A DNA stretch of 64,000 nucleotides from Dehalococcoidia bacterium (GTDB lineage: Bacteria > Chloroflexota > Dehalococcoidia > SpSt-223), in contig JANWZD010000002.1 of assembly GCA_025054935.1 (NCBI GenBank), forward strand, positions 108,145 through 172,144. Reading direction: 5' to 3'. Under the pieces are notes generated by a model, which made no database searches, was not told the DNA's origin, and saw only the letters and a program-made list of their open reading frames with translations. The position numbers and the translations under genes are program-made. Of this stretch, positions 21,065-30,972 are shown piece after piece (position 1 is the first letter of the stretch; each line of letters opens with the position of its first letter).

Positions 21065-23476
21065 CTAGCGCAAGAGCGGCTGGACGTTGCGGCTGTAGCC
21101 CGTGGTATCGGGCGGACCGTCTTGCGGGAGCGAGCGGAAATACTCGATGTACGGCCGGTCGTCAGTGATGATCGGGCCGGGTCCGATCCGCGCGCGCACC
21201 TCGTCTGCCGAAGCGTTGAACCGGCTGAGGAAGTCGTTGGGACTGGCGATGCCTGCTTCGCGCAGCACAGCGGCAAGCTTCGGGTCGGCGAACCGCGCTT
21301 GGAGCCGCGCTCGCTCGATCGTGATCGGCGCGTTCGAGCCGATGATCAGGTCTCCGCTTTGCCAGAGCGTGGCGTACGGAAAAGCGGCGAGGAATGTCCG
21401 CAGGATCATCCGATACTGATAGTCTGAGAAAGGCGGGATCCACTGGGCCATGACGCCGTTCTCAGTCAGTCGGCTGGCGACGAGGCGGTAATACTCGACA
21501 GAGTAGAGGGTGGCTGACCCGGCGTCGTTTGGGCGGATGGCGTCGCCCGAGACCACATCGTAGCGCTGGGTGGTGAGGAGCAGGTAGTTGCGGGCGTCGG
21601 CTTGGCGGATGGTGACATTCGGCAGCCGGAAGAACGCGTAGTTGACATGTTCGAAGAACCGGACGGCCTCGATAACGGCGTCGGACAGTTCGACGGCATC
21701 GACCTGAACACCGGGATACTGGGCGATCGCCCCTGCTGTCGCGCCGCCGCCGAGGCCGACGATCAGCGCGCGCTTGGGATCGGGGTGGACGAGCATCGGC
21801 ATATGGCCGAGCAGACGGTGAAATTCCACCAACGCCGGCTCATCACGCGCTTGGCCGCGGCTGTTCGTGTACAGCGTGACGTACTTATCGGCGGGATTGC
21901 GAACGACAGTAACGGAGTTCTCGACCCCCTCGCGGTACCACAGGATCTCTTGGTGGGGGAATTTGGTTGCGAGCACGTTCTCGTACAGGTCCGGCGTTGT
22001 CTGCACCGCCCCCCAGAAGATGAACCCGCCGAGCGCAGTCAGGCCGACCTTCCAGCCCCAGTGGGTGCTGCGGCGGGGCGCAAGCCAGAGGACGAGGGCT
22101 CCCGCGAGAAGCGACCCCGTCGAGAGGAGGAACAGACTGCGTTGGCTGGAGAGGATGGGGATGAGGACAAAGCCGGCGACCGCCGAGCCGAGGATCGAGC
22201 CGACCAAGTTTGCGGCGTACAGCGTCCCGACGCGCCGTCCGGCGTCCTCGCGGTCTCCGACATAGAGCGTCGCCGCCACCGCGAAGGTCATTCCGGAGAA
22301 GAACATCGCCGGCGCGATCGCGGCGACTGCCGCGAAGATCGAGCGATAGTCTTCGTACTGAGTGATGAATTGCAGCCACTCCCACCCCTGTAGGGTCTGG
22401 ATCGCGGCCTCGAGGTTGCCCAGCACGCGCACCGAGAGAAGAGCGCAGAGGCCGATTGCAAACTGGAGCAGCGCGAAGATGATCCACCAGTTGATGAAGC
22501 GCCCGAATGCGCCGAGCACCGGTCCCAGGACGTAGCTGCCGACCGCGATGCCGAAGAGGACCGCTGCCAGCATGATGGTGAACGAGTAGGTGATGTTCTC
22601 GAAGAAGATGCCGAGCAGCCGGAACCAGATCACCTCATAGCCGAGAGCGAAGAACCCCGAAAGCCCGAAGGCGAGAAAGACCGCCGACTGGCTCAGCCCG
22701 GTCGTTCGGGTTGAGGTGAGCATGTTGACGATCGCGGCAAGGAGGAGAGAAGCAAAGCCGATGGCGATGTTGATGACCGCGGCGGTCTGAATGCTCCCCT
22801 GCACCCCCGAATTCGCAATCAGGACAAACCCCGCGGCGACTGCGCCGAAGATCGCGCCGGCGGTGTTGATCGCATAGAGGAGGCTGACGCTGCAGCCGAG
22901 CGAGCTGCCGTTCAGGATGGTCGACCGGAGGATGACGGGGAGCGTCGCGCCCATCAGGGTCGTGGGAATGAGCAGGATGCCGAAGGCGAGGAGCAGCCGG
23001 ATGAAGTCGGGGAGCAGGGCTGCGGTCAGGCTGAGCGGGCCGAGGGTGCCGAGCGTTGCCGCGACGCCTTCGCTCCACCGGTAGATCGCGGGATAAGCAT
23101 CGCGGAGGAGGCCGAATGCCCACGGCGTGGCGAGGCCGGTGATGCCGATGCCGAACTCGATGAACGCGTAGGCGACGAGGGGGTTCTTGATCCGGTCGGA
23201 GAAGCGGCCGGCGAGATAGCTCCCAACGGCGAGGCCGAGCATGAAGCCGGCGAGCACGGCGCTGACGGCTTGAACCGTCACCCCGAAGATGAGGCTGAGA
23301 ATGCGCACCCAAGCAACTTGATAAATCAGCCCGCTCGCGCCTGAGGCGAAGAAGAACAGGGCGATAACAAGAATGAACAGCAGCGCTCCACCCTGGGTGA
23401 GCGCGACGCTGCCGAGGCGGGAGACGGAAGGCAGACGAAGCGCCCGTACCGCAGCGCGTTCGGCATGTAGCGCCAC
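21065..23476 (-). CDS. Fused multi-pass membrane / spermidine synthase-like protein
   Basis: The 803-residue protein has an N-terminal membrane domain of about 14 helices, starting with FILVIALFFFASGASGLIYQ. A C-terminal spermidine synthase-fold domain carries GLGGGATAGAIAQ (AdoMet/dcAdoMet loop), VDAVELSDAVIEA, a VSGDAIRPND Asp motif and YSVEYYRLVASRL. Proteins of this fused type are common in Chloroflexota, Planctomycetes and Deltaproteobacteria. Whether they make polyamines or methylate something is unsettled, and the membrane part may present the substrate. The GTG start at 23476 has GGAGGGGAG 5 nt upstream. A longer frame would overlap the divergent MaoC-like gene. Confidence 0.88.
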   Translation of the reverse strand: MALHAERAAVRALRLPSVSRLGSVALTQGGALLFILVIALFFFASGASGLIYQVAWVRILSLIFGVTVQAVSAVLAGFMLGLAVGSYLAGRFSDRIKNPLVAYAFIEFGIGITGLATPWAFGLLRDAYPAIYRWSEGVAATLGTLGPLSLTAALLPDFIRLLLAFGILLIPTTLMGATLPVILRSTILNGSSLGCSVSLLYAINTAGAIFGAVAAGFVLIANSGVQGSIQTAAVINIAIGFASLLLAAIVNMLTSTRTTGLSQSAVFLAFGLSGFFALGYEVIWFRLLGIFFENITYSFTIMLAAVLFGIAVGSYVLGPVLGAFGRFINWWIIFALLQFAIGLCALLSVRVLGNLEAAIQTLQGWEWLQFITQYEDYRSIFAAVAAIAPAMFFSGMTFAVAATLYVGDREDAGRRVGTLYAANLVGSILGSAVAGFVLIPILSSQRSLFLLSTGSLLAGALVLWLAPRRSTHWGWKVGLTALGGFIFWGAVQTTPDLYENVLATKFPHQEILWYREGVENSVTVVRNPADKYVTLYTNSRGQARDEPALVEFHRLLGHMPMLVHPDPKRALIVGLGGGATAGAIAQYPGVQVDAVELSDAVIEAVRFFEHVNYAFFRLPNVTIRQADARNYLLLTTQRYDVVSGDAIRPNDAGSATLYSVEYYRLVASRLTENGVMAQWIPPFSDYQYRMILRTFLAAFPYATLWQSGDLIIGSNAPITIERARLQARFADPKLAAVLREAGIASPNDFLSRFNASADEVRARIGPGPIITDDRPYIEYFRSLPQDGPPDTTGYSRNVQPLLR

Positions 23477-23609
23477 TCTGTCTCCCCTCCGTGAGGTCGG
23501 CCGGTCCGACGATCCGCGGGGCATCATAGCAACGCGAACGCCAAAGATCATCCATGGGCGCTCCCGCAGATCGGCTACGATGGCACTATTCCATGTCCGA
23601 GGAGGGGAT

Positions 23610-24068
23610 GTGGCAGGAGCGCCACCAATCCTGTATTGGGAAGATCTGACGATCGGCGACGAATTCTGGTCGCCGGCGCGCACGCTGACCGAGGCCGATC
23701 TCGTCTGGTTCTGCAGTTGGACGGGCGATTGGCTGCCGATCCACTCAGATGAAGAGTTCGCCAAGCAGTCTGAATTTGGGCGGCGGATCTTTCATGGGCA
23801 GGCCGGCTACGCTGTCGCGACGGGGCTCGTCTCCCGCTCGGGCCTTCACAATGGCGCGATTGTGGTCCTCGAGGTGACGCTTCGCTATAAGAAGCCGCTC
23901 TTTGTCGGCGACACGATCCGGGTGCGGAGCATCGTTCAGAACAAGCGCGAGACGAAGAAGCCCGACCGTGGCATCGTCTGGTATGACGTGGCGATCATCA
24001 ACCAGCATAACGACGTCGTGACCGAAGGACCGTGGACTTTCCTCGTTCGCCGACGGCCAGCCTCGTGA
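23610..24068 (+). CDS. MaoC-like hot-dog-fold dehydratase
   Basis: The 152-residue protein has the MaoC/R-hydratase signature: an N-terminal YWEDLTIGDEF, then TGDWLPIHSDEEFAKQSEFG with catalytic Asp and His, and RRIFHGQAGYAVATGL. The family hydrates enoyl-CoA or dehydrates 3-hydroxyacyl-CoA. GTG at 23610 is the better start, with GAGGAGGGG directly upstream. An in-frame ATG at 23580 has no ribosome site. It lies 10 nt before an LLM oxidoreductase gene, and the two probably belong to one acyl-CoA-related pathway. Confidence 0.87.
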   Translation: MAGAPPILYWEDLTIGDEFWSPARTLTEADLVWFCSWTGDWLPIHSDEEFAKQSEFGRRIFHGQAGYAVATGLVSRSGLHNGAIVVLEVTLRYKKPLFVGDTIRVRSIVQNKRETKKPDRGIVWYDVAIINQHNDVVTEGPWTFLVRRRPAS

Positions 24069-24078
24069 GGGGAGGGCG

Positions 24079-25002
24079 ATGCTCGACCATGTCGGCATGA
24101 ATCCGGGGTTTTCGCACTACACCCTCGCGCCTGAAATCCAGTCGCTTGGGTTCGACTCGATTTGGGTGAGCGAACACATCGTCTTTCATGGTCCGGTGCT
24201 GGAAGCGATGACCGTGCTGAGCTACTACGCTGCGGCGGCGCCGCGCCTCCAGCTCGGCACGGCGGTCTATCTGATGCCGCTGCGCCACGCCACCATCACT
24301 GCGAAAACGGCCGCAACCCTCGACTATATCTCTGGCGGCCGGCTCATCCTCGGGATTGGGGTAGGCGGGGAATACCCGAAAGAGTTCGAGGCGTGCGGGG
24401 TGCCGGTCAAGCAGCGCGGCGGCCGCACTGATGAGGCGATCGTTGTTGCCAAGAAGCTCTGGTCGGGCGAGCGGGTCACCTTCGAGGGAAAATACTTCCA
24501 GCTGAACGATGTCCGGCTGCAGCCGCTGCCGGTCCAGCCTGGGGGGCCGCCGATTTGGGTAGCGGGGCGCTCCGACGCCGCCATCCGGCGCGCGGCGCTG
24601 CTCGGCGATGGCTATCTGCCCTATCTCTTTACTCCCGAGCGCTATCGGACGAGCCTGCAGAAGGTGCGGGAGACTGCAGCCCAGGCCGGGCGGGAGCCGG
24701 AGGCGATTGCGGCGGCGCACTATCTGCAGTACTACATCGCCAATAGCAAAGAAGAAGCGCGCCGTGCCGCCGCCGACTTCATGACGGACAACTACAAGCA
24801 GGACTTTCATCCGCTGGTCGACCGCTTTCTCGCTCTCGGCACGCCGGCCGATTGCGCTGAGTTCATCCAGCGGTTTGTCGATGCGGGGGCGCGCAAGCTG
24901 ATCCTAATCCCGGCGAGCTACCCGCAGGGGGTGCCGGACCAAGTGCGGCGCGCCGGCGAGGAACTGCTGCCCCTTCTGCGGCCGGGTGCGCGCCGCGGCT
25001 GA
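24079..25002 (+). CDS. LLM-class F420- or flavin-dependent oxidoreductase
   Basis: The 307-residue protein is a luciferase-like TIM barrel: GFDSIWVSEHIVF, LQLGTAVYLMPLRHATITAKTAATLDYIS, and GGRLILGIGVGGEYPKEFEACGV with the cofactor phosphate site. This subgroup (IWVAGRSDAAIRRAALLGDGYLP) is usually annotated as F420-dependent in Chloroflexota and Actinobacteria, but FMN cannot be excluded. The ATG has GAGGGGAGGGCG upstream. It follows the MaoC-like gene by 10 nt. Its 3' end overlaps the convergent alkyltransferase-like gene by 85 nt. Confidence 0.88.
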   Translation: MLDHVGMNPGFSHYTLAPEIQSLGFDSIWVSEHIVFHGPVLEAMTVLSYYAAAAPRLQLGTAVYLMPLRHATITAKTAATLDYISGGRLILGIGVGGEYPKEFEACGVPVKQRGGRTDEAIVVAKKLWSGERVTFEGKYFQLNDVRLQPLPVQPGGPPIWVAGRSDAAIRRAALLGDGYLPYLFTPERYRTSLQKVRETAAQAGREPEAIAAAHYLQYYIANSKEEARRAAADFMTDNYKQDFHPLVDRFLALGTPADCAEFIQRFVDAGARKLILIPASYPQGVPDQVRRAGEELLPLLRPGARRG

Positions 25003-25366
25003 AGCGCCTCGCCCAGCCGGTCGAGGTGGACCGCTGTGACGCGGCAGGCGGCTTCCTCCTCGGGCGAGGGCCACCAGCGGTAGCGCGCAAGGGAGATTAC
25101 GCCGTCTGCGTCGGGCACAACCCCTTCTTCGAGCAGGAGGTGCCGCTGATACTCCGGCGGATGGTCGAAGCAGCGCGTGCTGATCCGCCCTTCGCGGTTG
25201 ATGACGCGCCACCACGGCACGGCGGTCGGGTCGGGCAGATAGTGCAGCGCCGTGCCGACGGCGCGCGCTGCCCGCGGCAGCCCGAGCGACGCGGCGACTT
25301 GCCCATACGTCATGACCCGGCCCGGCGGAATGCGCGAGACGAGGGCGTAGACCGCATCGCGGAAGT

Positions 25367-25370
<4 letters not shown>
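24918..25370 (-). CDS. Alkyltransferase-like (ATL) DNA-damage recognition protein
   Basis: The 150-residue protein is the DNA-binding domain of O6-alkylguanine-DNA methyltransferase: IPPGRVMTYGQVAASLGLPRAARAVGTAL holds the helix-turn-helix and arginine finger. The active-site PCHR is replaced by PWWR (residues 52-55), so it cannot accept an alkyl group. ATL proteins bind O6-alkylguanine and hand the lesion to nucleotide excision repair. The last 30 residues are Arg/Ser-rich and lie antisense to the LLM gene; they probably add nothing to the fold. It overlaps the thrB stop as ATGA and is the last gene of the operon. Confidence 0.85.
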
Positions 25371-26253
<883 letters not shown>

Positions 26254-26257
<4 letters not shown>

Positions 26258-27261
26258 TTCCCCCGCGCCTTGGCGATCCGCGCCCGGACGTCGCGGATCT
26301 GCTGCTGAAGCTCCGTGACGAGGCGGACGCGATGCTGCTCCTCGAGCGACTCGTAGTCTGCGAGCAGTTCGGCGAGCTCCTCCCGCACGCGCTGGATCGC
26401 CGCCGCCTGCTCAGTGACCCGCTCGGCGAGAGCGGCTCGGCGGTCGTCCACCTGCTTGGCGAGCCGATAGGTTTCATCGATCTGATTTTTCTGCTCTGTC
26501 GTTCGAACGTCGAGGTCGTGCGTCAGCTTTTCGACCCGCGCGAGCGCCACCCGGACAAGACTGACTTGCTGTTCGAGGGCGCGGCGAGCGTCCTCCTCGG
26601 CGAGAAATGCCGCGAGGCGATCTTCAGCGTGGTGCAGGCGGTCAGAAAGGATCCGAAGCTGGTCAGCCAGCGCTTCGTGGTGACGGGAGAGGGCGTCGAT
26701 CTGAAGCTGCAGGTCGCTGAAGCGGTCGTCAACCCGTTTCTCACGCTCCGCGCTGATCTGGATCTTCTGGGCAAGCTGCGCCAGTTCTGCGCGGAGGGCG
26801 TCGTTGGCGCTGTGGGCGGATTGGATCGACTCGATGATGCGCTGCTGCGACTCGCTCAGGTTTTGGATCTTGCCGGTGAGGGGGTCGACGTCGCTCCGAA
26901 GCGCCTCAATCCGGCGCCACGCTTCGGAGAGAATGCCGCGCAGCCGCTCGACCTCCCCTTGGTCGGCCTTACGGGCGCGGTCGGTGGACGCAGTGAGGTC
27001 GGCAAGGGAGTCGCGGCAGTGGGCGAGCGCGCCTTGGACGCTTTTCAACGTTTCGTCGAGGGTGGCGATGTGCCCGGTCTGAGAGCGCAGAGCGGCGAGG
27101 GAGTCCTGCATCACGCGCAGTTGGTCGGCGAAGTCGCGCATCAGGCCGATGAGCTGGTCGTATTGGCCGCTCAGCCGGTTGAGCCCTGCTTTTGCTTGCC
27201 GCGCTTCATCTTCCAGCCAGGCGATCGTTCCATTCAAGCGACTCCACTCGAGCGGCTGCAC
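26254..27261 (-). CDS. Coiled-coil protein in the threonine operon
   Basis: The 335-residue protein is almost wholly alpha-helical, with heptad-like repeats from residue 20 to the end (LNRLSGQYDQLIGLMRDFAD, LQLQIDALSRHHEALADQLR). It is rich in Glu, Arg, Ala, Leu and Gln. There is no signal peptide, membrane segment or catalytic motif. It sits between hom and thrB, one base after hom and with a 4-base overlap into thrB. That placement suggests constant coexpression but not a role. I do not recognise a family beyond generic coiled coil. Confidence 0.8.
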
Positions 27262-27262
27262 C

Positions 27263-28561
27263 TCACTCCTCCACGCGCAGAAAGCTGGCGACCGTTGCGA
27301 CGACGGGAAGGCGGGCGATGGCAGCGACCGTCTGCTGCATTGCCGATTCGCTGGCGCGATGGGTCATCACGACAAGTTCGGCGGTACCTGCATCGGCGTC
27401 GGCGGCGACTTGGATGACAGAGGCGATGCTGATAGCGTGGTCGCCGAACTCGCGCGCGATCTGGGCGAGAACACCCGCCCGGTCGGCGACGATGAGCCGC
27501 AGGTAGAACCGGGAGCTGACATGGTCCATCGGGATGACGACAACGGGGCGGCGCGGCGGCTCTGTTGAGGCGGGCGAGACGCCGCGCACGAGATTTTGGA
27601 CGAGATCGACCACATCCGCGACCACCGCGCTCGTCGTCGGCTCCGCGCCTGCGCCGCGCCCGTACAACATCAGCCGTCCGACGAGGTCTCCTTCGACCTC
27701 GATGCCGTTGAACACGCCGTCGACTTTGGCGAGCAGCTGGTCGCGCGGGATGAGGGTCGGGTGTACCCGCACCTCGATGCCGCGCGCGGTGTTCCGCCCA
27801 ATCGCCAGCAGCTTAATCGCGTACCCGAGGTCGGCGGCATATTTGAAATCTCGCGCCGAGAGGCGGCGGATCCCTTCGCGAAAGACCTGATGGGGCCGAA
27901 TGTCGGCATGGAAGCCGAGCGAGCTGAGAATGGCGAGCTTATAGGCCGCGTCATGGCCGTCGATATCGGCGGCGGGGTCAGGTTCGGCGTAGCCGAGCGC
28001 CTGCGCCTCAGCGAGCGCCGTCTCGAAGTCGCTTCCGTCGACTGCCATCTTGGTCAGGATGTAGTTGGTCGTCCCGTTGATAATGGCCCGGATCTCGCGG
28101 ATCTCGTTCGCGCTCAGGTCGTGCTGGAAGACCGCGATGATCGGAATGCCGCCGCCGACGCTCGCCTCGTATTTCACTGCAACTCCCTGGGCGGCGGCGG
28201 CGCGCAGCAGTTCTGGGCCGTGCTTGGCGATCACCTCTTTGTTCGCGGTGACGACATGCTTGCCGTTGGCGATTGCGCGTTCGAGGAAGCGGAGGGCCGG
28301 GTCTTCGCCGCCGATCACCTCGACCACAATGTCGACTTCGGGATCGTCGAGGACGTCGGCAGGGTTCGTGGTGAGGAGTGCGGGATCGAGGCGCACCGGC
28401 CGCGGCTTTGCGGGGTCGCGCACGAGCACGCGACGGATGATCAGCGAAGCGCCGAGGTGGCTGAACAGCGCTTCGCCTTTTGTCGGCAAGATACGCGCGA
28501 CGCCGCTGCCAACGGTGCCGAGCCCGAGCAGCCCAATCCCAAGTTGCTTCCGCACGCCCAC
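27263..28561 (-). CDS. hom: Homoserine dehydrogenase with C-terminal ACT domain
   Basis: The 432-residue enzyme reduces aspartate semialdehyde to homoserine. It has the nucleotide-binding loop GLLGLGTVGSGVARIL near the N-terminus, then GKHVVTANKEVIAKHGPEL, the catalytic region with YEASVGGGIPII and NGTTNYILTKM, and EAQALGYAEPDPAADIDGHDAAYKLAIL. The last 80 residues form an ACT domain (FYLRLIVADRAGVLAQIAREFGD), the usual site of threonine feedback inhibition. It is followed by the coiled-coil gene and thrB. Confidence 0.96.
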   Translation of the reverse strand: MGVRKQLGIGLLGLGTVGSGVARILPTKGEALFSHLGASLIIRRVLVRDPAKPRPVRLDPALLTTNPADVLDDPEVDIVVEVIGGEDPALRFLERAIANGKHVVTANKEVIAKHGPELLRAAAAQGVAVKYEASVGGGIPIIAVFQHDLSANEIREIRAIINGTTNYILTKMAVDGSDFETALAEAQALGYAEPDPAADIDGHDAAYKLAILSSLGFHADIRPHQVFREGIRRLSARDFKYAADLGYAIKLLAIGRNTARGIEVRVHPTLIPRDQLLAKVDGVFNGIEVEGDLVGRLMLYGRGAGAEPTTSAVVADVVDLVQNLVRGVSPASTEPPRRPVVVIPMDHVSSRFYLRLIVADRAGVLAQIAREFGDHAISIASVIQVAADADAGTAELVVMTHRASESAMQQTVAAIARLPVVATVASFLRVEE

Positions 28562-28580
28562 GGATCCTCCTGCGGGGCGC

Positions 28581-29105
28581 TTACGTGAGCGGAGCGGCGA
28601 GGAGGAGCGTTACCTCGTCCTCGCGGTCCACGACGTCGCGCACGCCCCGAATCGTAAATCCCTGCTTCTGAAGAAAGCGGATTGCCGGCGCATTCCGCGC
28701 GTCAACGCTCGCCTCAAGAAAGCGGAGACCGCATCGTCGCGCCCATGCGCGGACTTCGCCGACCAGCTGCCCGCCCAGCCCTTGACGTCGCCACGGCGCC
28801 CCCACCACAACGAGGTCGAGGATCGCGCGGCCGCCGACCCGCTTGGCGAGGATGTAGGCCGCGACCGCGAGGTCCTCCAGGAGGAGCGCGAAGTCGGCGT
28901 CCTCCAGCCGTTCCTCCAGGGGCGGGATGATCGGATACCCGTCGACTGTCCGAGGACGGGGCAGCTTGACCGGCCGAAGAGAAAAGCTAGTCTCCTCACC
29001 CCATTCCCGCCGTTCGAGCTGCCATGCCCAGTCGGTGGTGTAGCCGGGGTCAAGATCAAGGCAGGCGAGGATGTCGTCATCGCGCATCCGGCGGGGGCGC
29101 AGCAC
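28581..29105 (-). CDS. GNAT-family N-acetyltransferase
   Basis: The 174-residue protein has the GNAT acetyl-CoA loop RRQGLGGQLVGEVRAWARR and the following LEASVDARNAPAIRFLQKQGF, typical of RimI-like enzymes. The acceptor substrate is unknown. It leads the hom-thrB operon, ending 19 nt before hom. The GTG start at 29105 lies 6 nt behind a TATACT box, so the mRNA appears leaderless. AGGAG between them is too close to serve the GTG. An internal ATG (residue 7) lacks a ribosome site. Confidence 0.82.
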   Translation of the reverse strand: MLRPRRMRDDDILACLDLDPGYTTDWAWQLERREWGEETSFSLRPVKLPRPRTVDGYPIIPPLEERLEDADFALLLEDLAVAAYILAKRVGGRAILDLVVVGAPWRRQGLGGQLVGEVRAWARRCGLRFLEASVDARNAPAIRFLQKQGFTIRGVRDVVDREDEVTLLLAAPLT

Positions 29106-29111
29106 ACTCCT

Positions 29112-29117
29112 AGTATA
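29112..29117 (-). promoter_or_regulatory. -10 box of the acetyltransferase-hom-thrB operon
   Basis: TATACT on the minus strand ends 6 nt before the GTG start at 29105, a spacing that places the transcript start at the start codon. The -35 is weak. Confidence 0.5.
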
Positions 29118-29429
29118 GGCAGCCCGATTGCGCGAAGCAGCCGGTTGGGTTCGCCGTCGCTACGGGCCAGACGCAACGGCGCCGTCTCCCCCAGCTTCGC
29201 TGCCTGCCGGTTGCCGAAGGGCGCTGGGGACGGATCCTCGTGCCCTCTCGGCTGCTCGCGGGCGGAGAGACCTCCTGTCCGCAACCGGTCGCTAGGGGGA
29301 GGGCGTGCGCTCGGGCATGAGAAGCCCCGCTTAGGAACGAGATGCCGGCGGCATCGTGCGATACTCTGGTTCGCTTCGCTGGGTTCTGCCGCTCTTCCCA
29401 CTTCATGCCCCGGCTCCCGTCACAGAATC
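29118..29429. other. Intergenic region
   Basis: About 310 nt between the CMD-family gene and the threonine operon. Apart from the -10 box at its left edge I see no gene, RNA or strong hairpin. Confidence 0.45.
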
Positions 29430-29843
29430 CTAAGAGGCGTTCGAGCGCGCCTGGTCGGGATGGCGGGCGTCCCACTCGGTGAAAGCCGCCTTGGCGACGC
29501 GAAAAGCGCCAATCGCACGGGGGTGACCGCCGTACGGCGCGACCGCCATGATGGTCTCGATGATCTCCTGCTTGGTGAGCCCATTGACGAGCGCCGCCCG
29601 GATGTGGTGCCCGAGGGTGAAGTCCAGCCCGAGGACAGTAAGCGCGCCGATGACAATCTGGATGCGCGTCTTGAGGTCGATCCCCTCGCGGCACCAGAGC
29701 CCGCCGAAGACATACTCATCGGCATATTCGAAAAAGTCCGGCGCAATATCCTCAAAGCCGGCGCGAATCTCGGGAGCGAACTCGCCGAATATCTCTTGAA
29801 TGCGCTTCCGTCCTCGTTCCAGCTGCTCGGGGCGTGATGCCAT
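29430..29843 (-). CDS. Carboxymuconolactone decarboxylase (CMD/AhpD)-family protein
   Basis: The 137-residue helical protein matches the CMD family: LKTRIQIVIGALTVLGLDFTLGHHIRAALVNGLTKQEIIETIMAVAPYGGHPRAIGAFRVA. It keeps the GxHxxxAxxxGxTxxEI core but has no CxxC, so it is not an AhpD-type peroxidase. Relatives include gamma-carboxymuconolactone decarboxylases. The substrate is unknown. The ATG at 29843 has GAGGGA 7 nt upstream and a TATCAT -10 box about 43 nt before it. It is divergent from the 2-hydroxyacid dehydrogenase gene. Confidence 0.85.
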   Translation of the reverse strand: MASRPEQLERGRKRIQEIFGEFAPEIRAGFEDIAPDFFEYADEYVFGGLWCREGIDLKTRIQIVIGALTVLGLDFTLGHHIRAALVNGLTKQEIIETIMAVAPYGGHPRAIGAFRVAKAAFTEWDARHPDQARSNAS

Positions 29844-29886
29844 GGTGTCTTCCCTCATCGTTTGTGCGAGTTGTTCGGAGCTGCCG

Positions 29887-29938
29887 ATGATAGGCACGCG
29901 CAAGAGTGCCGGTCAACCAGCCTACAATCTGCTCGACC
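29887..29938. promoter_or_regulatory. Divergent -10 boxes of the CMD-family and dehydrogenase genes
   Basis: TATCAT on the minus strand (29892-29887) serves the CMD-family gene. TACAAT on the plus strand (29933-29938) serves the 2-hydroxyacid dehydrogenase gene. The -35 regions are weak. Confidence 0.45.
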
Positions 29939-29955
29939 TCATCCCGGAGCCGGCT

Positions 29956-30957
29956 ATGACCGTCAAAGCAGCGATTGCGGGAACCTTCAGTGCGGAAGAG
30001 TGGGAGCTCCTCCGGGCAGTGCCGGATGTCGAATTGGTCGACCTCTCAGTCTGGGGAAGTTGGCACCCTCCTGCCCCGCCGGAGAGCGAGCAGTACCGCG
30101 CCCTCGTGGCCGCTCTTCCCTCTCAGCTCGCTGGGGTAGAAGCGCTCCTCCTGATGGGACCGGCGCGTCCGCTCGTCGACTGTGCGCCCGACCTGAAATG
30201 GATCCAAATCCCGTGGGCCGGACTGGACCAAGTCGCTGCCGCCGGTGTCTTTGAGCGCGGCATTGTGGTGACGAATGCCAAAGGGCTGAATGCCCGCTAT
30301 GTTGCCGAATGGGCGCTCGCCGCCATCCTTGCGTTCGCCAAGAACCTGCCGCGCTACATCCGGCAGCAGCCCGCAAAGTGCTGGGATCGCCATCCCGCGC
30401 TCAGCCTCGAGGAGATCACCGTCGGCATCGTCGGATTAGGGACAATCGGAAGCGAACTCGCGCGTCGCGCTCAGGCGTTGGGCATGCGCGTCATCGCCAT
30501 TCGCCGGTCCGGGCCGGCCGCCCCGCCGCCTGGCGTCGCCTGGCTGGGCGGCCCTGCAGACTTGGACCGGCTGCTTGCGGAGGCGGATGTCGTCGTCCTC
30601 ACCGCGCCCCACACTGCTGAGACGCGCGGCCTGATCGGCGCGCGCCAGCTGCAGACGATGAAGCGGAGCGCCTATCTTGTCAATGTGGCTCGAGGCGCAT
30701 TGGTAGACGAAGAGGCGCTAGCGGCTGCGCTCCGCGAGGGGGTGATTGCGGGCGCCGCGCTCGACGTCTTTCAGACCGAACCCCTCCCGCCAAGCAGTCC
30801 GCTCTGGGACCTCGACAACGTCATTCTCACTCCGCACGTCTCCGGCTCGTATGAGGGGCATTTCCACCGCGTCCTGCGCCTGTTCATCGCGAACCTCGAG
30901 CGTTATATCGCCGGCCAGCCGCTCCTCAATGTCTGCGACCCAGAGAAAGGCTACTAG
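29956..30957 (+). CDS. D-isomer-specific 2-hydroxyacid dehydrogenase
   Basis: The 333-residue NAD(P)-dependent enzyme interconverts a 2-keto acid and a D-2-hydroxy acid. The Rossmann loop is VGIVGLGTIGSELARRAQALG. The catalytic Arg lies in LVNVARGALVDEEAL, the Glu in ALDVFQTEPLP and the His in LTPHVSGSY. The N-terminal catalytic domain is short and divergent, as in the GhrA-like group. The ATG at 29956 with GGAG upstream is chosen over upstream starts that would overlap the divergent gene. The stop is followed at once by a perfect hairpin. Confidence 0.9.
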   Translation: MTVKAAIAGTFSAEEWELLRAVPDVELVDLSVWGSWHPPAPPESEQYRALVAALPSQLAGVEALLLMGPARPLVDCAPDLKWIQIPWAGLDQVAAAGVFERGIVVTNAKGLNARYVAEWALAAILAFAKNLPRYIRQQPAKCWDRHPALSLEEITVGIVGLGTIGSELARRAQALGMRVIAIRRSGPAAPPPGVAWLGGPADLDRLLAEADVVVLTAPHTAETRGLIGARQLQTMKRSAYLVNVARGALVDEEALAAALREGVIAGAALDVFQTEPLPPSSPLWDLDNVILTPHVSGSYEGHFHRVLRLFIANLERYIAGQPLLNVCDPEKGY

Positions 30958-30972
30958 CGGCGCTCTCGCCGC
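30957..30972 (+). terminator. Hairpin at the dehydrogenase stop codon
   Basis: GCGGCG, loop CTCT, CGCCGC: a perfect 6-bp stem with a tetraloop that starts at the last base of the stop codon. No T-tract. Confidence 0.4.

Noticed and set aside
23477..23764. An N-terminal extension of the membrane/spermidine synthase fusion
   Set aside because: The extension has no membrane or domain character and overlaps the divergent MaoC-like gene. GTG 23476 has an excellent ribosome site.
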